Notes: generated by a model from the letters alone, not told the origin. Positions 46,970 to 57,150 are shown, counted from the stretch's first letter. The stretch: 64,000 bases of DNA from Lycorma delicatula (GCF_047948215.1 NC_134465.1:48453946-48517945), one strand, 5' to 3'. Numbers and translations are program-made.

Positions 46970-47250
46970 CTGTTTTTTTCTTTAATTCCTGATTTGATAT
47001 TTAAAAAATATAATAACACTTAATAGCAAAATTGTATTGCACTATATATTGAACTTGATTACGTATTTAAAATATATACAATATAAAGACACAAAACAAG
47101 TGGTTTTGTGTCTTTCGATGACTATCGGTGTCGGTTGATTCCGTATGGGCGGGGGGAAGATGGAGAAGCGCATCATGAGTGTAAACTTAAACGATGTTAA
47201 AGAACAATTCAGATTCGGAGTAACAGTACAAGGTGAAAAGATAAAGATGA
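46970..47250. repeat. Duplicated block, copy 1
   Basis: Shares, in order and orientation, TTTAATTCCTGATTTGATAT (46980), CTTGATTACGTAT (47052) and a segment with GTCGGTTGATTCCGTATGGG, GGGGGGAAGATGGAGAAG and CATCATGAGTGTAAACT (47130-47190) with 48005-48500. A tandem duplication of roughly 1 kb, with local rearrangement, is the simplest explanation. Confidence 0.8.
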
Positions 47251-47252
47251 TA
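47193..47252 (+). mobile_element. Tiny RT fragment of the first LINE family
   Basis: About 60 bases encode NDVKEQFRFGVTVQGEKIKM on the plus strand, matching the RT of LINE copies 1 and 2 (NDIKEQFRSGVTVQGEKIKM). It sits inside the duplicated block but has no counterpart in the second block copy, where the similarity stops at GTAAACTA. Confidence 0.85.
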
Positions 47253-47747
47253 CGATACAGGGAAAAATCGGAAAAGTAAAAAATCAAAAAAGGGAAGAAG
47301 GAGAAAACGGGAAAGGAAGAGGGAGGGAGATAAAAGGAAAAGGGAACGTGATAAAATTAAAATTGGGAAGCGGGAAGGGAAAAGTTAAGAGAGAAAGGGT
47401 AAAAAGGAAAGGTTAAATTTTGTATTTTTCCGTAATGATCATTTTGTTAATGCTTCTAACTTACAATTGTGTTCATATATATATATATATACTATAGTAT
47501 ACATATAGTACTATAGTATATATATAGTATACAGTATATATACTGAAATCTAGCATAGTGAAGCATAGTCTGCTAGTTAAAATTAATAAATTATTTAAAA
47601 CAGATAAGAATATTTGTTTTAATAATGCGTGATGAAGAAATAAAAAAAAGTTGTTTGCTGCTGTGTCTAGCCGGCTTTCGTTGTTTTGTAAACATTGCTC
47701 ACTCCACCGACTACGAACGTTCAAGTCGAACGTTCGACTACGAACGT

Positions 47748-47773
47748 CTAGACTCTGTTAACACAGAGTCTAG
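47748..47773. repeat. Perfect hairpin, 11-bp arms, 4-base loop
   Basis: CTAGACTCTGT, TAAC, ACAGAGTCTAG. Just upstream (about 47715-47747) CGAACGTTC and CTACGAACGT repeat in direct and inverted forms. Confidence 0.9.
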
Positions 47774-47999
47774 TGCTTTTATAAATCTCTTACGCAATAG
47801 CAGGATCTTATAAAACAATTAAATAAATTCAAAAATTTTTGGATTAAATTGTTTTATTCATTTAGAGCCAAGTATTGATTAAAAACGACGAAATGTATTT
47901 TTAAATATCTAAATAAAATAAAATTAGGCTTTACATGTATAATAAAGTGAATTAATAAATAGATCTACGGGTGTATGTACGCGCTTACACACATACTAT

Positions 48000-48520
48000 A
48001 TATTTTTTTTTAATTCCTGATTTGATATTTAAAAAATATAGTAACACTTGATAACAAAATTGTATGTGCGCGCGCGTGCGGGTCCGTATTTACATCTACT
48101 ATGTCTTGAGCTTGATTACGTATATAAAATAAATATTATATGTAATTAAATAATAAGTAAAAATCTCGTTATAATCCCTTTGTATATGGTTGGCTGTTGT
48201 AGTAATATGTCCACTTATAGTTTAAGGGAAAATTAATTCTCTTTAATATTTTATCTAATTATAAGTTCGGCAAGATTGATAGTAAATTTTAAAAACAATT
48301 AAATATTAGAGGACGTGTAACCGATGGTCTAATGTAAAAAAAATTGACTGTGAAAGAAACAGTTTGCGAACCGAATTTTAGATGTAATAATTTTTCATTA
48401 TAATCTTGTTGTTGTTTAAAACAAATGGTTGTGTCTTTCGATGTCGGTTGATTCCGTATGGGTTGGGGGGAAGATGGAGAAGAGCATCATGAGTGTAAAC
48501 TAACGAAATTCACCGAGATG
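48000..48520. repeat. Duplicated block, copy 2
   Basis: Second copy of the 46970-47190 sequence, with an extra CGCGCGTGCGGG patch and about 300 bases of different sequence between the shared parts. Confidence 0.8.
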
Positions 48521-49600
48521 TTTTGTCTTGTAGTTAGTTATTGGCGGGAATTATTGGTAGATAGGCGACTGAATACGTAGTGCAATTACTGCCTTCACAT
48601 AACAGTGTTTAGTCTAACCTAATCCACATGTAACGTTATCCAAATTTCATCTTTTTATTGAGATATTCCTTATTACTGATTTAAGGTGAGTTTTATTTAT
48701 TTTGTTAATATTATTACAATTTTTTAAACAATAATTTGCAGTTGTTTTATTCTGTGTATGTATTACTCAAATTATTTATTAGATTAAAAATGTTAGATTC
48801 CAGTTAACGCCGATTGATTTTTACACAATAAATTAATAAATTTAATAATTATAAATAAATAAAGAGAAACAAGTTATATTGTTGTATTTTAGGTTATTTG
48901 GCCATTAACGGTGTATATATTTAACTAAACTGATATAAGCAAAGGGTATTTCGTGAGTGATATATTAGTTATATTAAGTTTTAAGTCTGGTAATGAAAAT
49001 GAATCGTGTTAGAGAGAAAATAATTCGCATCTGTATCGTTATAAAGAATATACTGATTTACTGGTCCTGGGTTCGACACCCAAAATAGCTTACCGTTTCT
49101 TCACCGATCTCAGTTAATGTTAAATATTCATAAATGAATGTATAGGGAATAACATAAAAATTTGAAAAAAATAATTTTAGATATAATACGAATTATAACC
49201 TTCCCCCAAAAAATATCTGAAAAGATTAAATAGGATGAAGAAATACTACTAGTCACCCTACCACTGTATTCAATATTGGTGTAAAACCCACCATAAATCC
49301 TTTAAAATTGTCAACAATATCAACAGTACACTTTTAATATAACTTCTGTCAATTAATTACAAACAATTTTAAAGCCCTGGAATTCCCAAAAACACGATTC
49401 AATAAAACTAAACAATGATTCTAATACAGCAATAAGACAAATTCTTATGATATACTGCACATGACTCATTTCCTGTAACAGCAATAAGACCATCAATGTG
49501 CTGCCTGTACAAGGGGCACAGTATACGGTATCTGAATGTTATTATGTATTGTGATTTATTCAGAGCTGCTTTTATTGTGTTTATCAGTATCGTTACGTTA
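48521..49600. other. No recognised gene; possible SINE scrap
   Basis: AT-rich. At 49065-49082 GGTCCTGGGTTCGACACC looks like a pol III B box and may be the remnant of a SINE. A donor-like TTTAAG/GTGAGT occurs at about 48683-48692, but no exon can be supported. Confidence 0.35.
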
Positions 49601-49650
49601 GTAAATTTATTCAATTTTGTAGTGTTTGTTTTCGTTCATATTTGTCTAAC

Positions 49651-50270
49651 ATGTCATCTAAACAAAAAACATATTCTTTAAAGGAAAAATTAGAAATTAT
49701 TGAAAAGGTTAAGGCAGGTCGTTCAAAAGCCAGTTTATCCCAGGAATTCGGTGTGCCTGAAGGTAATATACGTGGTTGGGTGAAAAAAGAAGATAAATTG
49801 CATTCTTTTATTGAATCAGTAGATGAAACAGTTGGACTTGATCACAAAAAGATTAGACTCTGTGATGTTAATGTTGTAGATAACTGTATGTACCATTGGT
49901 TTTTGCAAAAACAGAGTGAAGGAGTGCCAAGAGTGAATCAGGGCCAATACTTCAAGCTCAGGCATTAAATTTTCATGAACAAATTAACAATGGAGAAGAA
50001 TTCGGTGCTTCTAGCAGTTGATTATCGCGATGGAATCAACTATGGCATAGGCCAAGTAAACATCGAAAGAGAATCTCGTTCAGTAGATGCGACAGCAGCC
50101 GAACATTTTTCACAAACAATATTACAATCAGTTATAGAAGAGAATAACTTCAGTAATGAACAGTTGTATAATTGTGATAAAACTGCTTTATATTATAAAC
50201 TATTGCCAACAAAAACATTAGATGCAAAGCAGGCACCAAATAAGTCTGATATGAAATGAACAAAGAAAGG
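49651..50270 (+). pseudogene. Jerky/Tigger transposase, N-terminal half
   Basis: Begins MSSKQKTYSLKEKLEIIEK; the CENP-B-type HTH follows (AKASLSQEF-like stretch SKASLSQEFGVPEGNIRGWV). A frameshift near 49930-50030 moves the second DNA-binding segment (GPILQAQALNFHEQI) to another frame. The frame at 49975-50259 then resumes with GIGQVNIERESRSVDATAAE, and LYNCDKTALYYKLLP holds the first catalytic Asp. A stop follows at 50257. Confidence 0.87.
49758..49804 (+). repeat. Source copy of internal 47-bp duplication
   Basis: Encodes EGNIRGWVKKEDKLH in the HTH. It is identical over 47 bases to 50374-50420 further along the same element. Confidence 0.95.
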
Positions 50271-51060
50271 GTAAATTTTTTTTGTGTGCCAATAAGTCAG
50301 GAAAACATAAATTGAAGCCGTTGCTCATTGGCAGATATACCAGCCCATGTTGCTTCAAACATATTAATATGTTTGAAGGTAATATACGTGGTTGGGTGAA
50401 AAAAGAAGATAAATTGCATTACCAGTTATTTTTAAAAAAAGTAAAAAGCTTAGATGACGTGTAATATTTTTTTAACATGGTTTAATAACGAATTTGTGCC
50501 TTGTGTTAAAAATTATTAACAAGTTCGAAAATTGGAAGAAAAAGCTTTATTACTTCTTGACAACTGCCCTGTTCATCCACCTACTGACTTGCTGAAATCT
50601 AAAGATGGGAAAATAATCGCAATATTTTTACACAAGAACATCACACCTTTGATCCAACCATTAGATCGACGAGTTATTCGAGCATTTAAAGCTTATTACC
50701 GACGAGACCTACTGAACGCTATCGTTAACTCAGAATTACAAGTAACAGAATTTCTTAAAACTGTGTCATTAAAAAGTGTTGTATACAGTGCTGGAACAGA
50801 ATGGAATAACGTAAATTCTATTACAATTAAAAATTGTTGGTCAATGTTGTCACAGAGTAATACAGAAGACATTGAAACAGAAAATGTTCATATTTTCTGA
50901 CAAACACGCACTGGAATTGTCAAATTCAACCGAGCAAGAATTGCCTGTAAGTGATCTCAATGTGTGGGTTCAAGAAGACAAACAAACACCCGTTGCCCAT
51001 TACATGACAGATGAAGAAATTGTAAACTCCATTCTACAACCTAATGATAATTTGTTGTAG
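50270..51060 (+). pseudogene. Jerky/Tigger transposase, catalytic C-terminal half
   Basis: Reads KSGKHKLKPLLIGRYTSPCC then FKHINM. An inserted 47-bp copy of the HTH-region sequence (50374-50420) follows. Degraded WMT-F-x-WF sequence (readable as MTCNIFLTWFNNEFVP in one frame) comes next, then EEKALLLLDNCPVHPP (second Asp), FLHKNITPLIQPLDRRVIRA (third Asp) and FKAYYRRDLL. The C-terminal tail runs to 51060. Stops at several points; inactive. Confidence 0.87.
50353..50420 (+). repeat. 26-bp palindrome joined to the duplicated 47-bp copy
   Basis: A perfect palindrome at 50353-50378 (left arm CTTCAAACATATT) overlaps the start of the inserted 47-bp copy (50374-50420). The overlap word TGAAG is common to both. 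Confidence 0.93.
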
Positions 51061-51099
51061 GAAGAAGGGGAAGGTGTTGCAATAAAAGACGTTCCGGAA

Positions 51100-51635
51100 A
51101 ATATAAATAGTGTAATAACATGGATGGAGCAACAAAGTGATAGTGATGATTGTCATTTATTACATTTACAAAGCGTAAAGTTATATATTATAAAGAAGAA
51201 ACATACATCAGCAAAAGAAAAAAACAATAACTTCTTATTTTAAAAACTAGTAAAACTAACGTATCTTCTGCATTTAACTTGTTTCAATGTAAGTACATAT
51301 TATACTGTATTGGCTTTTTCTATTAAATCATTATTGTTTAATTTATGCCTATTTTTTTAATCGATCCCCTTTGTGATTTAAAATTTACTTCTTGAAATAA
51401 CGTGGTTAGCCTATACAGGTGTCATGTAAATCCTGATAACCATGTTATAGCGAGGTACACTGTAATATGATACAGTAGGTTGAAATATGAAACAACTATG
51501 AGCTTGTTGACAAGTGAAACTTTATGGTGAATACGCTATGCTACTCAAAAAAAGACTGTATAGTGTGTACAGAAAAGCTGTTTGGCACTCAGTGCCAAAC
51601 TGGTTAAAAAGTAATGGTAATTTTGTTAAACTTAC
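51100..51635. other. Transposon 3' flank and unassigned sequence
   Basis: Tail of the jerky-like element to about 51462, then AT-rich sequence with no gene. Confidence 0.5.
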
Positions 51636-51771
51636 GTATCAGCATTAGTAGGTGACTGTGATCTAGATGAAGCATTAGAACTTTCTTATGATTACCAGAA
51701 GTAACAAGACCTCCTTGCTTACCAACAATATGTTCTAAAAGCTGTCTTTGTGTTTCATTTTCGTTCTCCAG
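51636..51771 (-). CDS. Candidate internal exon, coiled-coil-like
   Basis: Minus-strand segment with acceptor GTTTTTTAG and donor ATAC/GTAAGT. In phase 0 it reads LENENETQRQLLEHIVGKQ, GGLVTSGNHKK and remains open. After a one-base slip in an A run, the second half reads SSNASSRSQSPTNAD, a more protein-like Ser-rich linker. Heptad-like Leu/Ile spacing in the first part suggests a coiled coil. I do not recognise the protein. The slip suggests either decay or a homopolymer error. Confidence 0.4.
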
Positions 51772-52490
51772 CTAAAAAACAACCAACCATATATAACTAT
51801 GGTTAGTCAAGTAGCACTTTTCATTAGATGTCTTACTAAATTAATATCAGAAAAAAAATTTTCAATTGGATATTACTTAGTACTTATTCATCTAAATGCA
51901 AAATACTACCAAGTCAAATTGAAAAATGTCATACAGCAGAAATTTCATAAGCTTTGGCTTAAATTTAAAAAAAAAATATTGTTCTAAGGACCACCACAAC
52001 CTATTTGTTACATTTTTTGTGTTGTAACTACTGAAATTTATTTTAAATCTACCAACCTGAAGTGGTTCCTACACTATTAAGTAATAATAAAGGAACCACA
52101 ACTAATTGCTAACAGTTTCATATTTCTTTATTCCTACCATGTATAATGAAGCCTTTCTTCTGTAGCCTAAAACACTGAACGTTTTGCTTAGACAATGATA
52201 ATAAAACAATACTAAGTACTTTATATTAAAAGTTATCTATGACATACTTCTGTCACCAATTTAATACCACCAAGCTTAGCCTAGAGCTGAGTTTTAGGTC
52301 AAAGAGTTGACCATATTTTTTCAAATTTATATATTTAAGGAAAGGTTATATGATTAATTATTTCAATGAAAAGTTCATTAATGATGACAGCCCCTGTATT
52401 TCCTTGATTTTGGGCATAAAAAAATTTTAAAATGAAAAAAAAATATTTTTCCTCGCTAATCGAGTTTGAATATCTTAGGAATTCACTCAA
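51772..52490. other. AT-rich sequence, no gene
   Basis: No feature recognised. Confidence 0.5.
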
Positions 52491-52499
52491 TGTAACCAT

Positions 52500-52690
52500 T
52501 TATACTTATTTATTTTATAAATATAATTTAATCAAACTTAACCTACGCTCGCTTCGCTCGCTAACGTAGCCTAATTAACACAGTAATGTTTTGAGTATTT
52601 AAATAATAAATTCAGTAATTCTGACAATTATTTATTATTTAAATAATGAAAACATTATTGTTAATTTCTCGATGTCAGCGAGCGTACTCA
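52500..52690. mobile_element. Diverged copy of the 12638 fold-back MITE
   Basis: The left arm TTTATAAATATAATTTAATC and AAACTTAACCTACGCTCGC match the 12638 element. An extra TTCGCTCGC copy follows. The right arm is shortened (GTTAATTTCTCGATGTCAGC, GAGCGTACTC). Confidence 0.75.
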
Positions 52691-52739
52691 AAAAATATTT
52701 TTTTTCCTTAATTCTCGCCTAAAAATTGTTATTTTTAAC

Positions 52740-54060
52740 AAAAAAATGTGTGCTTCACACCGCACGGCCGAAGTGAAAACTTGTATAGGATCGCAATCGT
52801 TTCGAATTAATATATATATTACAAGTAGCGTATAACGATTACATTCAATAGCCGTTTTAACCTTTCACCCCTAGAACCAATTTGAACGTGTTTTTTTCAC
52901 GATTATCCCGTTTGTAGTAAAAGTTTCCCGGACAAAGACTGGATTTGCTGCAAAATAATTTTTAATTTTTTATAGTTGTGATAGCTAGCTATTGACAGCT
53001 AATGTTATTTTATTTATATTATAGATAAGAAACGAGATCGCTCGGACATATCTTTTGTTAAATAAAAAAAAAAAGGGCGTACCTCGAAAACGGCGCGTCG
53101 TAGAACATTTTTAACGCCATTTTAAAATTCTTAACCCGAAAGGAACTTTGCCATCGCCCGGATCGATCGGTCCTAACTCACGCGTCTAGCGGCTACCGTT
53201 CTCGAAATACTAGCGCGAGCGAAATTCGCCCCCGCAGAATTGCAGGACCAAAATATTTCATATAAAGTAATTTTTTAACGGTAAACAGCAATCTTTACCG
53301 ACAATATTTTCAAGGTTAGTGATATTTTTAACGCGTATAAATAAGGAATTTAAAATCTTCACTTACACTGACTTAAAGAATTATTTTTTTTATTATTATG
53401 AGCGATAGAGGGAGAATTATTTTGAATCGCCGGCATTTTTTTCTCCCACCTGGCAACCTTTATACTACATATTACACATCAAATGAAAAATGACCTCGGA
53501 AGCCGAGTCGAATCGGAACGCCATATTTTTTCACGTATCGATAGGCCTAACGGTTGCCGAGTTATTGGCGGTGAAAAATCGGCAAAAAAGCTCCCTTAGC
53601 CTAGAAAAACGCCCCTACCGCGTCGAAGCGATTTTTCCAAAATCGTTGTCGTCAGTTAAAAAGTCGAAAAAAACCCAAAAAATACTAGATTTTCTGCTGA
53701 ATTTTTTGACGGCAAGCACGTTTTTGTCGCGCGACGAGGGTCCGGGCAGTTAAGTTTTGAAAAACGGCCTTAAGGGCTGATTTATAAAAAAATCGAACGA
53801 ACCGAGCGTCAGAGTAAGAAAAGGAAGCTACCCAGTAGGTAAAGTCGGCTCGGAAATCCGATTTTTCAACTATAAATGGATTATCTCTAACCGTTATCGG
53901 TATAGAATAGTGCCGTTAATTGAACCGAAACCGATAGTAGGATAGAGTTGAAAATACGGTAGACTGTTGAAAGCGATCGGTCGGCCGGTTTAACGGAAAT
54001 TCAAGTACGAAATCGATATATGCATTATGACGGAGAAACCGTTCACGACTAAAAACGAGA
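52740..54060. repeat. CpG-rich unclassified block
   Basis: About 1.3 kb with many CG dinucleotides and CCG/CGG words (GGATCGATCGGTCC, GCGCGAGCG, CGGCCGG), in sharp contrast to the AT-rich flanks. It includes an 87-codon plus-strand frame at 53490-53753 with no recognisable family. Could be a CpG-island-like promoter region or an arthropod repeat family that escapes methylation. I see no splice-supported exon in it. Confidence 0.5.
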
Positions 54061-54099
54061 TTCGCCCAAGATAGGGTCAGCAATGATGAACTAAAAAAG

Positions 54100-54590
54100 A
54101 ATTCTCAGCCGGCAAGACAGACAGGCTCGCTCTGTCGCGAGAGCAAGTGTGTGTGTGTGTGTGTACATTAAATAGTCAATTGTCAATGTCTCTCTCTCTA
54201 TCTGTGTCTGTGCGTGCGCGTGTATGTGTTAATGTATATATATGTATATACATATAATGTATATATATATATAGTGTACATATGTACTCTGTTGTCATAT
54301 TCACTCACTCAATCTCTCTCTCTCTCTGTGTGTTTGTGTGCGCGCGTATTTCTATTGTAAATATGCTTACTGTAAACTTAGTAATCGGGAGAGTGTGCGT
54401 TGGTGTGAGGTTGATGGATGTTGCCGGGCTAGACGCACATTCTTACTCTGTTATTATTGGCGCGGAGGGGATAACGTGATGCGCACTGCTGCTCTGCGCA
54501 CCTCGCAGCCCCTAACAACCGCCTCACCTTGTAATCTCCAGCTGTTCCATTGTAACGGCTTTTCTATAATTACCACCCTTTTCTGTTAAT
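54100..54590. repeat. Cluster of simple repeats
   Basis: (TG)n at 54147-54165, TCTCTC runs at 54188-54200 and 54313-54327, TATATA runs at 54233-54273, and a GC-richer stretch to 54545. Confidence 0.8.
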
Positions 54591-54593
54591 GTA

Positions 54594-54842
54594 ATAAGAT
54601 TAAATAATTTTTTTTTTTTTGTCTTCAGTCATTTGACTGGTTTTGATGCAGCTCTTCAAGATTCCCTATCTAGTGCTAGTCGTTTCATTTCAGTATACCT
54701 TCTACATCCTACATCCCCAACAATTTGTTTTACATACTCCAAACGTGGCCTGCCTACACAATTTTTCCCTTCTACCTGTCCTTCCAATATTAAAGCGACT
54801 AATCCAGGATGCCTTAGTATGTGGCCTATAAGATTAAATAAT
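54594..54842 (-). mobile_element. LINE copy 3, 5'-truncated, with 15-bp target duplication
   Basis: About 220 bp from the 3' end of the same LINE as copies 1-2, minus strand (GACTGAAGAC next to a poly-T run at 54609-54620). It is flanked by perfect 15-bp duplications ATAAGATTAAATAAT at 54594-54608 and 54828-54842. The word CTATAAG at the 5' joint also exists in the LINE, so priming microhomology is likely. Confidence 0.93.
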
Positions 54843-55540
54843 ATTTAAATTAAATTATCATAATTCCCTATACGTAATCTACAGTATCTTATTATAATAA
54901 ATAAATAAAAATATACATATAATCCTCATTCATCCTCTGAAGTATTATCTGAACGGTAATTACCGGAGGCTAAAACACGAAAAAGAAAGTATACATAATA
55001 ACATATGTTTTGCATCAAAAATTACCGTTTATTATATATATATATACTAGGACATCATTAGTCGTAATAAAATATATATGTAAAAATAATAAATAGCATT
55101 ATTTTATGTGAAATTGCAAAACCGGAGTACCAAAAATAATGTGCAAAAATTCCAACTGCAGAGTAAATCGTTAGTCGCGTAAACTGTATACATTAAGTAA
55201 TTGCCGGATAACCACGTATTGTTAAGCACTTCCTTTATTTACTTTGAATTAATCATTACACTGTGTTACAATAGTTTTATGCTTTTAATTAAGTTTACAT
55301 TTTTAAATATATAAATCACATTTCACAATGCACATTTTTAAATATACACACACTCACATTTTTAAATATGTTGCCTAACTAGAACACATATAGAATTTAG
55401 TAATATTATCTTTTAAGCATTTTAAAGGAAAGGTGAAAATTCATATATTAATAGTTCTAACAAAAATTAGATGAGCTGAAAGATGAACAGAAAGTACACT
55501 TATTTTAAATTATATTAAAATAATATAAAAAACATCTTAC
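54843..55540. other. AT-rich sequence with a SINE tail
   Basis: The 3' part of SINE family B occurs at about 54905-54995 (ATCCTCATTCATCCTCTGAA, ACCGGAGGCTAAA). Otherwise nothing recognised. Confidence 0.5.
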
Positions 55541-55701
55541 CTCAACCAATAATGAATGTCACCTATCGAAAACAATGTATAAGAAATAATAATAATAGTT
55601 GATAATAAATCAAGAGTGACCGCAGACGCAAGGATCAAAATTGAACTGCATGCCGCACGCCATCTTTTTCTAACAAACCCGGGCTGACCTTTACATTTCA
55701 T
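55541..55701 (-). CDS. Candidate first coding exon with a membrane segment
   Basis: Minus-strand ATG at 55701 opens MKCKGQPGFVRKRWRAAC, then a hydrophobic stretch SSILILASAVTLDLLSTIII and ISYTLFSIGDIHYWL. The frame stays open until a strong donor (TTGAG/GTAAGA) at 55541. Basic residues before the helix would favour a cytoplasmic N-terminus. The region upstream (55702-55970) is GC-richer and could be 5' UTR/promoter. A TAG lies in frame upstream, so this ATG is the first. Family not recognised; resembles the start of a multi-span membrane protein. No following exon was linked. Confidence 0.45.
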
Positions 55702-55970
55702 AATCTCATTCTGTCCACGTAATTTTTCTCCCCACCTCTACACTACCGTAGTGGTGGGGAGCGTCTAGACAAACAACAATATCTTCAACTGCCAGAGAAA
55801 ATAAATTATGAAAAAGTATTTCACGCGCACATCCGCGTGTACGGGACGGCAGCAGCAGTTTAACCTTGGACACAGCTGTTGTTTGATAGAGAAGGTTAAT
55901 AACCTCTCATAGCAACAGGATTGTAGACAGCATATCGCCGAGCTCTTCCGTCGATTATTGCTGTATGATT
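55702..55970 (-). promoter_or_regulatory. Possible promoter/5' UTR of the 55701 exon
   Basis: Non-repetitive, GC-richer stretch directly upstream of the candidate start, with an imperfect inverted repeat around 55731-55760 (CCCCACC ... GGTGGGG). No TATA box position can be argued with confidence. Confidence 0.25.
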
Positions 55971-56690
55971 TACAAAGTTATCTCGCACTAAATTAAACTA
56001 ATTTTTATAACCGGTTCTTTTTTTTATTAATTTATTTTACTCGAATTGACAACATCTATATGAGTAAGAGTTAAATAAAAATATAAGTTTCTCAAGTTTA
56101 TATATATTTATAAACTTGAGAAATGTGAAACGCGCAGATACTTCGAAATTTTCCGGAAGTCGAATCATATATCCATTACAATAGATAGCTTTCTTATGAA
56201 ATCTACTTAAAACATTAGATTGTTCAAAAATATAATGAAATAAACTATTTTGTAATTTGGGGTGTTTTACCCATTTACAACCCCTTAAAACTAGATAATT
56301 CATTCGGTTTGAAAAAATATATATTTTACTGATTTTAAATAAAAGTCCATTTAAATCCATCACTTCGTTTATATTAAACATCGGACCTTTAATTATTAAA
56401 TATCACCTCATTATTTTCAAGTCATTTAAATATTAAATGATGCGTTATTAAAGTGTAAGCTGCCCAAACCTAGTCCTATTATAATATAATATTAAGTTTA
56501 AACTTCTTTTCATATTATAATTTATTACAAACGTGTCATTACACGTGTATTATTCGTATTTTTTTAAAAATAAATTTTGTTTTTATAACTTAAGCACTTT
56601 TAATATTATTACGTTCTATTAAATGAAATGTTTTATCGATTTACTTTTGAAATAGATAATTTAATTTTTAAATAGAGAATGTAATAATAT
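55971..56690. other. AT-rich sequence, no recognised gene
   Basis: An open minus-strand frame at 56037-56381 (114 codons) is Asn/Phe/Leu-rich without a recognisable family. Part of it (ACGCGCAGATACTTCGAAAT, TTTTCCGGAAGTCGAATCAT) recurs at about 57145-57200, so it is probably repeat-derived. Confidence 0.4.
56110..56240. repeat. Repeat shared with 57140-57235
   Basis: Both contain GAAACGCG, TTTTCCGGAA, TCGAATCAT and TTTCTTATGAAATCTAC in the same order and orientation. Confidence 0.8.
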
Positions 56691-56699
56691 TTTTTATTA

Positions 56700-56885
56700 C
56701 ATATTTGTTTTTTCGAAGAAGACCCCCCATCAACACCCAAGTGATCCGATTTTGGCCGTTAACGAACTTGACCGAGATTCTGGACCGATTTTTATTTAGG
56801 GAACAATTTGAAAGTGATTGACGCAAACTTACAGCAGTTATCGTGTACACAAGAAAGTGATACATATATATATATAAAACTTTGT
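56700..56885 (+). repeat. Interspersed repeat family A, copy 3
   Basis: Reverse complement of the distal part of copy 2 (about 46730-46870). Shared words include GTTAACGAACTTGACCGAGA-like and GAAAGTGATTG..GCAAA sequence. Truncated. Confidence 0.75.
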
Positions 56886-56904
56886 GCTGATTGTGATTTT
56901 GGGG

Positions 56905-57150
56905 TCTCCAAAATCACCATGTTTAGCCTTTTCCTGTTTAGCCTCCGGTAACTACCGTTAAGATAATTCTTCAGAGGATGATATGTAATGAGTGTAAATG
57001 AAGTGTAGTCTTGTACATTCTCAGTTCGACCGTTCTTGAGATGTGTGGTTAATTGAAACCCAACCACAAAAGAACACCGGTATCCACGATCTAGTATTCA
57101 AATCCGTGTAAAAATATCTGGCTTTACTAGGACTTGGGAATGTGAAACGC
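56905..57150 (-). mobile_element. SINE family B, copy 2
   Basis: Opposite orientation to 28050-28315. Shared words include CCTGTTTAGCC (tail), CATCCTC, GGTTAATTGAAACCCAACCA and ACACCGGTATCCA. The tRNA-like head ends near 57130. Confidence 0.72.

Larger units (their letters stand above)
49600..51462 (+). mobile_element. Tigger/jerky-like transposon relic
   Basis: Contains a broken jerky/Tigger transposase (49651-51060) followed by a terminal-repeat-like sequence near 51425-51462 that, on the reverse strand, begins CAGTGTACCTCGCTATAAC. Its left end was not clearly located (probably between 49300 and 49500). The terminal sequence is related to the orphan end at 24531. Confidence 0.75.

Noticed and set aside
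49050..49090. tRNA gene from GGGTTCGACACCC
   Set aside because: No A box or acceptor stem at the right spacing; at most a SINE remnant.
56037..56381. 114-codon minus-strand ORF as a gene
   Set aside because: Part of it recurs at 57140-57235 as a repeat, and there are no domain motifs.
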